A model generated the notes under the pieces. The model was not told the DNA's origin. It did no database searches and saw only the letters and a list, made by a program, of their open reading frames with translations. DNA of 64,000 nucleotides from Pseudopedobacter sp044361595 (GTDB lineage Bacteria > Bacteroidota > Bacteroidia > Sphingobacteriales > Sphingobacteriaceae). Shown here piece after piece: positions 22,570 through 31,748 of this stretch. The stretch covers positions 1-64,000 of the forward strand of contig JBIKIN010000010.1 in the NCBI GenBank assembly GCA_044361595.1, given 5' to 3'. Made by a program: the position numbers and the translations under genes. Position 1 is the first letter of the stretch. Each line of letters opens with the position of its first letter.

Positions 22570-25500
22570 ATGAAATCAATCATCATGATTGCTGTTTCCT
22601 GTTTACTTTTAAATTTTGCTAATGCTCAAAATTTAAAAGTAAAAGGAACAATATTGGACCAAATTTCGGGCGAAAAACTTATTGGCGTAAGCGTAAAAGA
22701 AAAGAATAACCCTAAAAACGGCACTGCATCCAACGCAAACGGCGAGTTTACACTCAATTTATCCTCGTCCAAAACCACATTAATATTTAGTTACATTGGT
22801 TATACCACAAAAGAAGTTATCTTAACAGGAGAAAAAGAGTTAACTATAAAATTAAGCCCTGGCTTGTTACTAAACGAAACCGTAGTAACCGCTTTAGGTG
22901 TAGAGCGTGATTCAAAAGCCTTAGGCTACAACATTCAACAAGTAAACGCAAAAGAGATAAGTACCGTTAAATCGGTTAATTTCTTAGATAACTTAACTGC
23001 AAAAGTTGCTGGCGTTACCATCACACAAGGAGCTAGCGGTGTAGGTTCTACCTCAAAAATTGTAATTAGAGGCGAAAGTTCTTTTGCGAATAATAACCCT
23101 CTATTTGTTGTAGATGGTATCCCGATTAATAACAATTCGATTATCCCGAGAACAGTAGAAACACCTTCCAGCTTCCAAGCTATTGATTTTGGAAACGGTG
23201 CTATGGATGTAAATCCTGATGATATTGCATCAGTTTCTGTACTAAAAGGTGCAGCAGCAGCGGCATTATATGGAAACAGAGCCGCTAACGGGGTTATTTT
23301 GATTAACACCAAAGATGGAAGCGATAGCAAAGGCTTCGGAGTAAGCTTTAACTCTTCAACAACTGTAGAAAGTCCGTTTAAATTACCAGAATTTCAAAAT
23401 CTTTACGGACAAGGAAATGGTGGTCAATTTGCTTTTAAAGATGGTTTAGGAGGTGGAGTGAACGATGTTTTAACCTATTCTTGGGGGCCAAGATTAGATC
23501 AAGGAACTTTAATTGCTCAATATGATAGTCCGGTTATTTTACCTGATGGTAGAGTTTTACGCGGTGGAGACGTAGCTGCTTACATCGGAAACACCATTAC
23601 TCCTACTCCCTTTATTTCACATCCAGATAATTTGAAGAATTTCTTTGAAACAGGCCAAACTTATATAAATAACCTAGCCTTTAGTGGTAAATATGATAAA
23701 GGAAATTATCGTTTATCCTACACCGATTTAAAGAGTGAATCAATTTTGCCAGGGAGTAATTATTTAAGAAAAAACGTATCGGCAAATTTCAATTTCAAAC
23801 CGTCTGATAAACTAAATTTTAGATCAACAATCATTTATCAAAATGCAAAAAGTGATAACAGACCATCAAGTGGTTATGGTTCAGAAAACCTGCAATATGG
23901 ATTAGTTGCTTGGTTGCCTCGTTCTTTGGATATCGAGCCTTTAAAAAATTATTGGCAAACTGGTTCAACCAATTTAAACAACTACTCTTACAATTATTCA
24001 TTTTTCGATAATCCATATTTCATCTTAAAAGAGAATAGGAATGAGTTAAACAGAGATCGAATTTTTGGAAATATTGCTCTTAAATATGATTTAGCTGATA
24101 ACCTTTTTGTGCAGATTAGAAGCGGAATGGATTATAGTAATGATGCTAGAAGATTGTTAAGACATTACAGCACAAACAGATTTAAATCTGGTGCTTATGG
24201 CGAACACGATGTGTTTTTCAGAGAAATCAACTCAGATGTTTTATTAAATTATACCAAGAAAGTAAACGATTTCGGCTTTGATATTTCTTTTGGTGGGAAC
24301 CAAATGAACCAAAACTTTAAGAGCGACCAAACACAAACTTCCGCTTTAGCGCAACCTGCTTTATTTACTTTAGCAAATGCAGCTACACCCTTAGAAATCT
24401 TCACTTTTTCTAGCAGAAAAAGAATAAATAGTGCTTATGGCTCAGCAAAATTGAGCTTTAAAAACTATTTATTTGTAGATATCACAGGTAGAAATGATTG
24501 GTCAAGTGCTTTAGCAACTCCGCAAAGTACAGCAAACACTTCTTTCTTTTATCCATCTGTCTCTACCAGTTTAGTCATTTCAGAATTGGTAAAAATACCT
24601 AAAGTATCCTTTGCTAAATTGAGAGCGAGTTATGCTCAAATTGGTAACGATACAGATCCTTATCAAACTGCCGGAATTTTTAATCCAGCAACACCATTTA
24701 ACAGCGCTCCTACACTAACCGATCAAAATAGTATTGCCAATCCTAATTTATTGCCCGAGCAAACCAGTTCTATTGAATTAGGAGCTGATGTTCGGTTTTT
24801 TCAAGATCGACTGGGAATCGATTTTACTTATTACAACTCTTTAACAGAGAACCAAATTCTTTCTTTACCAGTTTCTAACGCTACAGGATACAGCCAAAGG
24901 GTGACCAATGGAGGTTCTGTGCGTTCTAAAGGTTTAGAGATTATTTTAAACACCACACCAGTTTTAACTAATAATTTTTCTTGGAATGCTAATTTCAACT
25001 TTAGTAGAAATGTAGCAACCGTAGAATCTTTACCAGAAGGTGCCAAAAGATTGACTTTGGCTTACGCCCGAGTTTATGACAGCCCAAATCAGTCCGTATA
25101 TTACATTGTTGAAGAAGGCGGTAGAATTGGAAGTTTATGGGGAACTGGCTACCTAAAAAATAGCGAAGGCAAATTTATTTTAAACAGTGGCGGTAATTTA
25201 ATTGCTGATAATACTTTGAAAAATTTGGGTAATTACAACCCTGATTTTATGCTTGGTTTTAACAACAGCTTTAGGTACAAGCAATTTGATTTTGGGTTTT
25301 TATTTGATTGGCGCCAAGGCGGAATTTTAATATCTAGAACTTTGGCATTAGCCGGAGTAGGTGGTCAATTAAAAGAAACTGAAAACCGTCCAGCTGAAGG
25401 ATTAATATTTGACGGCGTAATTAATACTGGAACTGCAGCAAACCCAGTTTATGTTGAAAATACAATCGCTATCTCTCCAGAAAGTTATTACCGCCAATTT

Positions 25501-25791
25501 TATGATCGTAACCACGAAGAAAACAATACATACGATGCTTCCTACCTAAAAATGAGACAGTTTAATGTGGGTTATACTTTCAGTAAGGTCACTTTAGCTA
25601 AAACTTTCTTAAGAAATGTACAAAGTTTAAAGCTATCATTTATTGGTAGAAACTTATTTGCACAATCAGAAATCCCACATTTTGACCCAGAGCAAATGGC
25701 TTTACAAGGAAATAGATTTTTAAACGGAGTGGAGGACATGTCGTACCCAACTACCAGAAGTTTTGGATTAAGCTTAGGTCTTAACTTTTAA
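22570..25791 (+). CDS. SusC/RagA-family TonB-dependent outer-membrane receptor
   Basis: The 1073-residue protein has a signal peptide ending FANAQ (residue 20), a carboxypeptidase-regulatory-like domain (about 22-100, GTILDQISGEKLIGVSV), a plug domain (about 120-245) with the SusC signatures PLFVVDGIPINNN and LKGAAAAALYGNRAANGVIL, and a beta-barrel ending ARSFGLSLGLNF-like in Phe. It imports a ligand across the outer membrane with TonB energy, together with the SusD partner whose start overlaps its stop (TAATG). The substrate is not given by sequence; context suggests an arsenosugar or a glycoside, which is inference. Confidence 0.95.
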   Translation: MKSIIMIAVSCLLLNFANAQNLKVKGTILDQISGEKLIGVSVKEKNNPKNGTASNANGEFTLNLSSSKTTLIFSYIGYTTKEVILTGEKELTIKLSPGLLLNETVVTALGVERDSKALGYNIQQVNAKEISTVKSVNFLDNLTAKVAGVTITQGASGVGSTSKIVIRGESSFANNNPLFVVDGIPINNNSIIPRTVETPSSFQAIDFGNGAMDVNPDDIASVSVLKGAAAAALYGNRAANGVILINTKDGSDSKGFGVSFNSSTTVESPFKLPEFQNLYGQGNGGQFAFKDGLGGGVNDVLTYSWGPRLDQGTLIAQYDSPVILPDGRVLRGGDVAAYIGNTITPTPFISHPDNLKNFFETGQTYINNLAFSGKYDKGNYRLSYTDLKSESILPGSNYLRKNVSANFNFKPSDKLNFRSTIIYQNAKSDNRPSSGYGSENLQYGLVAWLPRSLDIEPLKNYWQTGSTNLNNYSYNYSFFDNPYFILKENRNELNRDRIFGNIALKYDLADNLFVQIRSGMDYSNDARRLLRHYSTNRFKSGAYGEHDVFFREINSDVLLNYTKKVNDFGFDISFGGNQMNQNFKSDQTQTSALAQPALFTLANAATPLEIFTFSSRKRINSAYGSAKLSFKNYLFVDITGRNDWSSALATPQSTANTSFFYPSVSTSLVISELVKIPKVSFAKLRASYAQIGNDTDPYQTAGIFNPATPFNSAPTLTDQNSIANPNLLPEQTSSIELGADVRFFQDRLGIDFTYYNSLTENQILSLPVSNATGYSQRVTNGGSVRSKGLEIILNTTPVLTNNFSWNANFNFSRNVATVESLPEGAKRLTLAYARVYDSPNQSVYYIVEEGGRIGSLWGTGYLKNSEGKFILNSGGNLIADNTLKNLGNYNPDFMLGFNNSFRYKQFDFGFLFDWRQGGILISRTLALAGVGGQLKETENRPAEGLIFDGVINTGTAANPVYVENTIAISPESYYRQFYDRNHEENNTYDASYLKMRQFNVGYTFSKVTLAKTFLRNVQSLKLSFIGRNLFAQSEIPHFDPEQMALQGNRFLNGVEDMSYPTTRSFGLSLGLNF

Positions 25792-27239
25792 TGAAACATA
25801 TCATGAGAAAATATATCATCATATTTATCGCAATTTTAGGTTTATCAGCCTGTACCAAAGATTTAAGCGATATCAATACCAATCCAAACGCACCAATTGA
25901 TGCACAACCATCATTATTATTCAGAAAAGTTTTGTTTGATTATGGCGAACAAATGTCTTTCGAAGGTTTTGATGCTGGAAATTTATTAGGTCAGTATTTT
26001 ACCATGACGGATTTTAACAATTTCGACCGTCATGCTTTAGCAGAACCGTTATACGCTGGAAACCCTTGGCCAATCCTTTATAGAAATTTGAGAGACAATG
26101 AAATCGTGTTAAATAAAGCGAACGAAAGCCCGGTTTTCTCGGTTTACAAAGGCCCAGCTTTGGTGATGAAGGCTTATATGACTGCGGCTTTAACAGATCT
26201 TTACGGCGATGTACCTTACAGCGAAGCCTTAAAAGGTAAAACTGAAATTTTTACTCCAAAATATGACAAACAAGAGGATATCTATAATGGTGCAAACGGC
26301 ATTCTTAAAAACTTAGAAAATGCCGTTATCGCAATGGAGGCCTATAACGGAACTACTAGATTAGAGGGCGATATCGTTTATAACGGAAACTTACAAAATT
26401 GGGCACGCTTCGCAAACTCATTAAGAATCAAACTCTTAATGAGGATATCTGATAAAGTAAATGTTGCATCACAATTGCAAGCACTTTTTGCAGGTGGAAA
26501 ATATATCACTAACAATACGCAGAACGCAATTTTTAGGTTTTCGGCAACCCCACCAAATAACTTTAGAATTACAACTGCCCGTATAGGAGATTATAACTTA
26601 TACATCATGTCTAAAACAGCTGAAGAAATTCTGAAAAATTTCAACGACCCCAGAATTTCTTTATTTTACCGCCCGACAACGGCAAATCCTGCTAATTTTG
26701 TCGGCTTGCAAAACGGTCCAGATGCTTCGGTTACCCCAGTAACTTTAGCAAATAATAGTTTGACAGGAAGAATTTTTAGAGAAGACGGTGTGAATTTAAA
26801 ATACAATTACAGCACAGCTTGGGAAACCAATTTCTTTTTAGCAGAAGCAGCTCAAAAAGGTTTGATCTCTACATCGGCGAAAGCCTTATATGATTTGGCT
26901 GTTGCACAAGGTTTTGAATACTGGAATGTAACGATGCCAGCTAACTATTTAACTACAGGTCCTGCTTTGTTTAATCCGGCTTCGCCTGATGCTTTAAAAT
27001 TAATCATCACTCAAAAATGGATTCCAAATACGATTAATGGTTATGAAGGCTGGATTGAATATAGAAGAACCGGTTTCCCAGAGTTAAAACCAGTTTTAGC
27101 GAGTAGAAATAATGGAATTTATCCGGTGCGGATGCCTTATCCACAAGAAGAGGCCACTTTAAACGGAGATAATTATCAAGCCGCAGCAGCAAAAACAAAT
27201 AACAATAGTATAAACGCTAAAGTATGGTGGGATAACTAA
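25791..27239 (+). CDS. SusD/RagB-family surface lipoprotein
   Basis: The 482-residue protein is a lipoprotein (lipobox LSAC, Cys at about 21) with SusD-like features: an N-terminal DLSDINTNPNAP segment, the tetratricopeptide-like middle with KAYMTAALTDLYGDVPYSEA, and a C-terminal QKWIPNTINGYEGWIEYRRTGFP block. It is of the SusD-like type 2 group that caps the paired SusC barrel. Start and stop overlap both neighbours by 1 base (TAATG at each junction), so the transporter genes are translationally coupled. A second in-frame ATG lies at 25803. Confidence 0.94.
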   Translation: MKHIMRKYIIIFIAILGLSACTKDLSDINTNPNAPIDAQPSLLFRKVLFDYGEQMSFEGFDAGNLLGQYFTMTDFNNFDRHALAEPLYAGNPWPILYRNLRDNEIVLNKANESPVFSVYKGPALVMKAYMTAALTDLYGDVPYSEALKGKTEIFTPKYDKQEDIYNGANGILKNLENAVIAMEAYNGTTRLEGDIVYNGNLQNWARFANSLRIKLLMRISDKVNVASQLQALFAGGKYITNNTQNAIFRFSATPPNNFRITTARIGDYNLYIMSKTAEEILKNFNDPRISLFYRPTTANPANFVGLQNGPDASVTPVTLANNSLTGRIFREDGVNLKYNYSTAWETNFFLAEAAQKGLISTSAKALYDLAVAQGFEYWNVTMPANYLTTGPALFNPASPDALKLIITQKWIPNTINGYEGWIEYRRTGFPELKPVLASRNNGIYPVRMPYPQEEATLNGDNYQAAAAKTNNNSINAKVWWDN

Positions 27240-28609
27240 TGAGCTTAAACACCGTTTCCTACCTGCAATGGGGGTTTATTTTACTTTCAAGTATTTTAAT
27301 TTTTTGGCTGGCGCCGATAGCGAAAACCACTCAAGACTTTTTCTACGGAAGTAAAGACAATAAACAACCCAATGCCATCCTATTAACTAGCAGTTTGGTA
27401 ATTAGCTGGATTTTTGCAAAATCTATCACCAATGTGGCTAATTTAGGATTAAGTTTTGGCGTGGTAGGTGTGGTTTCCTACTCCATTTATTACCTTTCTT
27501 TTTTGGTAGCTGGATTAGTAATTTATAAAATGAGGCTAAATGGTGGATTTAAAAGTATCCACCATTTTATTGGCTCAAAATATGGGAAAGGAGCACTTTA
27601 TCTGTTTTCTATATTAATTGCTTTTAGGTTATTTAACGAGGTTTGGTCTAACACATTAGTCATTGGTTCATACTTTGGCGATGTAGGTTCTACACCCTAT
27701 TACGCTTCTATCATTGTATTTACTTTGCTCACTTTGGCTTATGCTTTAAAAGGCGGCATGAGTACTTCTATTTTAACAGATGTCATCCAGATGGTTCTGT
27801 TTGGAGTTTTACTTACCTCAATCTTACTCTACATTTTACCAGAGATGAAAGGGGATTTTAAACCTCTTTATCAATCAGGTACGTGGAGTATGGCAACGGG
27901 TGGGAACTTAGTTTTAGTGGCTTTATTACAATGTTTTAGCTATCCTTTTCATGATCCAGTTTTAACCGACAGAGGTTTTATCACTTCTCCAAAAACCACA
28001 TTAAGATCTTTTATTTGGGCTAGTGTCATAGGTGTTATCTGTATTGCTTTGTTTGGAATAGTAGGGATTTTTGCTCAAACCAAAGGTTTTACTGGCCAAG
28101 CAACTGTTGAAGTGGCTAAATTTTTTGGGCCAGTCATGTTGCTCATCATGAATTTCATTATGGTAACTTCAGCAGCATCAACTTTAGATTCGGCTTTTTC
28201 ATCCTTTTCAAAACTATACAATATCGATATTTTTCCTAATCGAGAATTGAAAATCAGTAAAGGTAGAATAGCGATGGTTGTGTTGACCATTTTAGGAACT
28301 GTCCCTATATTTTTTAAGCCCGAGATACTTTCAGCAACAACCATTAGCGGTACAATGGTCATTGGTTTAGCTCCAGTTTTCTTATTTTGGAATACTAACA
28401 CCCCGAAATTTTCATTTTTTGCTCCGGTAATTTTTGGTTTGCTAATGGGTTTATGCATCACTTTTGAAATGGCACCAAAAGCCTGGATTTTTACCGATGG
28501 AAAATACAATGATTTGTTAGGAGTAAATCTTTGGGGAAGTTTAATTTGTTTCATACTATTTTTTATTCCTTTGCTTAATCAGAAATGGAAAAAAACATCA
28601 AATATTTAG
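27239..28609 (+). CDS. Sodium:solute symporter family permease
   Basis: A 456-residue integral membrane protein with about 12-13 hydrophobic helices and the SSS pattern in the first helices (FFYGSKDN loop, then SSLVISWIFAKSITNVANLG) and ALKGGMSTSILTDVIQMVLFG. It probably takes a solute from the periplasm into the cytoplasm with sodium. It is coupled to SusD by a 1-base overlap and overlaps the next gene by 25 bases, so the chain SusC-SusD-symporter makes a complete two-membrane uptake path. Confidence 0.9.
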   Translation: MSLNTVSYLQWGFILLSSILIFWLAPIAKTTQDFFYGSKDNKQPNAILLTSSLVISWIFAKSITNVANLGLSFGVVGVVSYSIYYLSFLVAGLVIYKMRLNGGFKSIHHFIGSKYGKGALYLFSILIAFRLFNEVWSNTLVIGSYFGDVGSTPYYASIIVFTLLTLAYALKGGMSTSILTDVIQMVLFGVLLTSILLYILPEMKGDFKPLYQSGTWSMATGGNLVLVALLQCFSYPFHDPVLTDRGFITSPKTTLRSFIWASVIGVICIALFGIVGIFAQTKGFTGQATVEVAKFFGPVMLLIMNFIMVTSAASTLDSAFSSFSKLYNIDIFPNRELKISKGRIAMVVLTILGTVPIFFKPEILSATTISGTMVIGLAPVFLFWNTNTPKFSFFAPVIFGLLMGLCITFEMAPKAWIFTDGKYNDLLGVNLWGSLICFILFFIPLLNQKWKKTSNI

Positions 28610-29409
28610 GCGAATTAAAAGGAAAAGTGCTTGTTTTTGGTGGAGTTTATTCTAATCTACAAGCCCTAGAATCTATTAAAAATTTGGCTTTCGCCGATGG
28701 AATATCACCAGAAAACATCATATGTACCGGAGATATTGTTGCCTATTGCGCTCAACCTAAAGAGTGTATAAAACTGATTAGAGATTGGGGAATCCATTGC
28801 ATTGCAGGTAATGTAGAATTAAACTTGGTAAACGATATAGATGACTGCGGTTGCAATTTTGAAGACGGCAGCAGGTGCGATGTTTTCTCTCGCCAATGGT
28901 ATCCCTATTTAAAAAGTCAAGTGAACCAAGATGATATAGATTGGCTGGCAACCATTCCCGAGTTTCTTTCTTTTGCTTACGCCGATAAAAAAATTGCCTG
29001 TTTACATGGCTCCTATTTCGATACATCAGAGTTTATTTTCAAATCAACCGATTGGAGTGCAAAGCAAAAGAATTTTGATGCGCTTAACGCTGATGTGATT
29101 TTAGCAGGTCATTGCGGTTTGCCTTTTTCACATATAAATGAAGATAAAATTTGGATTAATGCAGGAGTTATCGGAATGCCTGCAAATGATGGAACACCAG
29201 GAGTTTGGTATGCCATTTTAAACGATTCCAAAGGCTTTAATTTTGAAATAAAAGCTCTAGAATACGATTTCGAAAAAGCTGCAGACTTAATGAATGACAA
29301 GCCTTTACCTCAAACTTATCAAAAAACATTAAAAACAGGTATTTGGGATAACTGTGAGATTCTACCTGAGGTAGAAACAGGTTTACAGAGGCAAAAAATT
29401 TCGTTTTAA
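28585..29409 (+). CDS. Metallophosphoesterase-fold protein with degenerate metal site
   Basis: The 274 residues follow the YfcE/MJ0936 phosphoesterase layout, but key residues are lost. The DxHGN motif reads GVYSN (Gly20, Tyr22), GDIVAY keeps Asp50, the GNH motif is GNV (Val77), LHGS keeps His141, and GHxH is GHCG (His176, Gly178). It also has about ten cysteines, with a cluster Cys88, Cys90 and Cys98 (DDCGCNFEDGSRCDVF). It may not be a normal phosphatase; thiol binding of arsenic or a metal is possible but inferred. It is the last gene of the cluster. Confidence 0.8.
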   Translation: MEKNIKYLGELKGKVLVFGGVYSNLQALESIKNLAFADGISPENIICTGDIVAYCAQPKECIKLIRDWGIHCIAGNVELNLVNDIDDCGCNFEDGSRCDVFSRQWYPYLKSQVNQDDIDWLATIPEFLSFAYADKKIACLHGSYFDTSEFIFKSTDWSAKQKNFDALNADVILAGHCGLPFSHINEDKIWINAGVIGMPANDGTPGVWYAILNDSKGFNFEIKALEYDFEKAADLMNDKPLPQTYQKTLKTGIWDNCEILPEVETGLQRQKISF

Positions 29410-29981
29410 TTCCCTAAACTGTGCTTGGTCTAAAGCATAGCGTGACAAAGGATAAATCAATCAAATAGAGTTTTTATACTCGGTTTAAAAATTGCAAAAT
29501 CACAAATGTTGATTAAGTCAAAAGTCAATAAAATAAAAATCATTTAATGCTTAACTGCTATTAAATCCAATCTAAGACTCTTTGTAATTTACTTAGCCTT
29601 AGAAACCCCTGCGCTAAACTATACAGACGCTAGCCTCTATAGCCCTATAAAATTAGATTCTCATTCTAGCTTTTCCATTAATAATGGAATCATATCCTTC
29701 TATTTTCTACTTCCTTCTCCCACTTTTTTTAAAAAATACTGCTCGTTTAAACAAATTTTCCCACTTACACATTTTTAGGCATAAAAACACTCAATTTCAA
29801 AGCCTTAGCTTTAATAATTATATTCGATAATGGTCAATATAAACAACCTTGTTAATCCAAAATCTATTTTAACGACCCCAAAAAAGCATTTTAAGACTGT
29901 TGAAAACTTTTTGTGGTAAAAAGTGGTAAAAAGTGGTAACATTCTTTAATTTTACACTTAATAAAACCAAAAAAAATTTAA
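29410..29981. other. 572-base intergenic region before mraZ
   Basis: No gene is supported on either strand. I see no clear terminator for the upstream cluster. The middle (about 29570-29700) is relatively C/T-rich with no reading frame of note. The last 80 bases carry the direct repeats described as MraZ boxes, preceded by TGTTGAAAA (29898-29906), the same 9-mer (in complement) that occurs twice before ftsZ. Confidence 0.7.
29913..29940 (+). promoter_or_regulatory. MraZ operator: three direct repeats with 10-bp period
   Basis: GTGGTAAAAA occurs twice in tandem and a third GTGGTAAC follows, so GTGGTAA recurs every 10 bp, 42-69 bases before the mraZ start. Known MraZ proteins bind their own promoter at short direct GTGG-like repeats about one helical turn apart (TGGGN in E. 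coli; AAAGTG(G/T) with 3-base spacers in Mycoplasma). Two of the copies read AAAGTGG. A near -7 box, TAATTTTA (29947-29954), lies just downstream, so bound MraZ would cover the -33 area. Confidence 0.75.
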
Positions 29982-30446
29982 ATGTCCCAGTTAATTGGAG
30001 AGTTTGATTGCAAATTAGATGCTAAAGGCCGCTTAATGGTTCCTTCCGGCCTAAAAAAGCAATTGCCTGCAGTTGATGCTGAGGGACTTATTATTCACCG
30101 TGGTTTTGAAAAGCATTTAACCATTTACGCCAAAGTCGAGTGGGATAAGATTACATCAGAACTTGCTCAGCTTAATCAATATGAGAAAAAAACTAGAGAA
30201 TTTATTAGGTATTTTACTCGTGGCGCAACGGAGTTAAGTCTAGATGCTTCCGGCAGGGTATTACTACCTAAAGCATTATTAGAATATGCTGGTATTAAAA
30301 GTGAAGTAGTGCTTTCTTGCCAGTTTAGCAAGATTGAAGTTTGGGATAAAAACACTTACGATACCCAATTAGATAACGAACCTGAAAATTTCGCAAACCT
30401 AGCAGAAGAAGTAATGGGCAGTTTAGGAAGGAGGAAGGATGACTAA
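29982..30446 (+). CDS. mraZ: Transcriptional regulator MraZ
   Basis: MraZ is the DNA-binding regulator at the head of the division and cell-wall cluster. The 154 residues contain two AbrB-like halves: MSQLIGEFDCKLDAKGRLMVPSGL at the start and a second DASGRVLLPKALLEYAGI at about 84-105, each with the DxxGRxxxP motif. Length is typical. The gene overlaps rsmH by 8 bases. Three apparent operator repeats upstream imply self-control. Confidence 0.97.
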   Translation: MSQLIGEFDCKLDAKGRLMVPSGLKKQLPAVDAEGLIIHRGFEKHLTIYAKVEWDKITSELAQLNQYEKKTREFIRYFTRGATELSLDASGRVLLPKALLEYAGIKSEVVLSCQFSKIEVWDKNTYDTQLDNEPENFANLAEEVMGSLGRRKDD

Positions 30447-31341
30447 ATACCATACTCCCGTTATGCTGCAAGAATGTATAGATGCTTTAGCGATAAAAGC
30501 TAACGGCACTTACGTGGATGTTACTTTTGGTGGGGGCGGCCATTCTAAAGAAATTATTAAAAACCTGAGCGAAGATGGTATTTTGATAGCTTTTGATCAA
30601 GATCAAGATGCTAAAGAAAATATCATTAATGATGAACGTTTCATCTTTATCGATCAAAACTTCAGATTCCTTAAAAATAATCTTAGAGCACATGATGTGC
30701 TTCCTGTTGATGGCATTCTTGCCGATTTGGGCGTTTCTTCTCATCAGTTTGATGTTCCAGAAAGAGGTTTCTCTACTCGCTTTGATGGTGATTTGGACAT
30801 GAGAATGGACCAAGATGGCGAGTTGACCGCTCAAAAAGTGGTGAATACTTATAGCGAAGACCAATTGCATAAAATATTTGGCATTTATGGCGAAATACAA
30901 AACGCTAAAACTTTAGCCAAAACCATTATTACAGCTCGTTTAAACGCAGCTATAGTAACCATATCCGATTTAAAAAGTGCTATTAATCATCTTATCCCAA
31001 AAGGAAAAGAAAATAAATATTTAGCGCAAGTTTTTCAGGCTTTGAGGATAGAAGTTAACCAAGAAATGGAAAGCTTAAAGGAGTTTTTAAATCAAACTAT
31101 AGATGTTTTAGCCCCAGGAGGACGATTGGTGGTAATGTCTTATCATTCATTAGAAGATCGTTTGGTGAAAAATTTTTTGGCCAAAGGAAAATTCAGCGGT
31201 ATGGTAGAAAAAGATTTTTTTGGAAACGAGATAAAGCCTTTTGATTTAGTAGTTAAGAAATCAATTACGGCATCAGAAGAAGAGATTAAGTTAAATAATA
31301 GGGCAAGAAGTGCAAGGTTAAGAATAGCTATTAAGAGATGA
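30439..31341 (+). CDS. rsmH: 16S rRNA (cytosine(1402)-N4)-methyltransferase
   Basis: RsmH (MraW) methylates N4 of C1402 in the ribosomal P site using SAM. The 300-residue protein has the SAM motif GTYVDVTFGGGGHSKEII, the conserved GILADLGVSSHQFDVPERGFS segment and VMSYHSLEDRLVKNF. Overlaps of 8 bases with mraZ and 4 with ftsL show tight coupling. Its place after mraZ is conserved across bacteria. Confidence 0.98.
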   Translation: MTKYHTPVMLQECIDALAIKANGTYVDVTFGGGGHSKEIIKNLSEDGILIAFDQDQDAKENIINDERFIFIDQNFRFLKNNLRAHDVLPVDGILADLGVSSHQFDVPERGFSTRFDGDLDMRMDQDGELTAQKVVNTYSEDQLHKIFGIYGEIQNAKTLAKTIITARLNAAIVTISDLKSAINHLIPKGKENKYLAQVFQALRIEVNQEMESLKEFLNQTIDVLAPGGRLVVMSYHSLEDRLVKNFLAKGKFSGMVEKDFFGNEIKPFDLVVKKSITASEEEIKLNNRARSARLRIAIKR

Positions 31342-31745
31342 CAAATAGGTTAAAATCTGAAATAGAAGAAGAACAAGAAGTGCTAGAGCCGCAATTAAAA
31401 AGAAAAGCGGTTAAAGCAGAAACAAAGGATGTCACTTCTCCTAATTTTTTAACTCAATTTTTAAAAGGAACGTTAACACAAGAATCGGCGACAGAAGCCT
31501 TACCTTTTATATTATTTATTGCCTTTTTGGGTATGATATATATTGGAAATAGACACTCGGCCGAGAATAATATCAGAAAAATAGAAACATTAAAAAAAGA
31601 AGTAAAAGAATTAAGCTGGGATTTTAAAACGCTAAAAGCAGATTTAATGTTCCATAGCCGCCAAACCGAGGTAATTACTAAAGTTGATTCTTTACTAGGA
31701 TTAAAAGTATCAGTAGAACCACCAATAAAACTAAAAGCACAATAA
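31338..31745 (+). CDS. ftsL: FtsL-like cell division protein
   Basis: A 135-residue bitopic protein: a charged cytoplasmic N-terminus (1-50), one hydrophobic helix (ALPFILFIAFLGMIYI, about 55-71) and a periplasmic coiled coil with regular Leu spacing (IRKIETLKKEVKELSWDFKTL). Sequence identity in this family is low; the call rests on topology and on its position between rsmH and the division PBP. FtsL acts with FtsQ and FtsB in activating septal wall synthesis. The cytoplasmic part is longer than in E. coli. Confidence 0.85.
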   Translation: MTNRLKSEIEEEQEVLEPQLKRKAVKAETKDVTSPNFLTQFLKGTLTQESATEALPFILFIAFLGMIYIGNRHSAENNIRKIETLKKEVKELSWDFKTLKADLMFHSRQTEVITKVDSLLGLKVSVEPPIKLKAQ

Positions 31746-31748
31746 AAA

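Noticed and set aside
28075..28554. Minus-strand frame of 159 codons over the symporter gene
   Set aside because: Antisense of membrane-helix codons often gives long open frames; no start context or neighbours support it.
28585..28609. Possible frameshift between the symporter and phosphoesterase-like genes
   Set aside because: The 25-base overlap is between two complete, different proteins in different frames, each with its own start and stop; ordinary operon overlap.
29570..29700. C/T-rich stretch before mraZ as a tRNA or small RNA gene
   Set aside because: No cloverleaf, promoter or terminator could be found.
30487..30900. Minus-strand frame of 137 codons over rsmH
   Set aside because: Opposite strand of a conserved gene; its translation has no family features.
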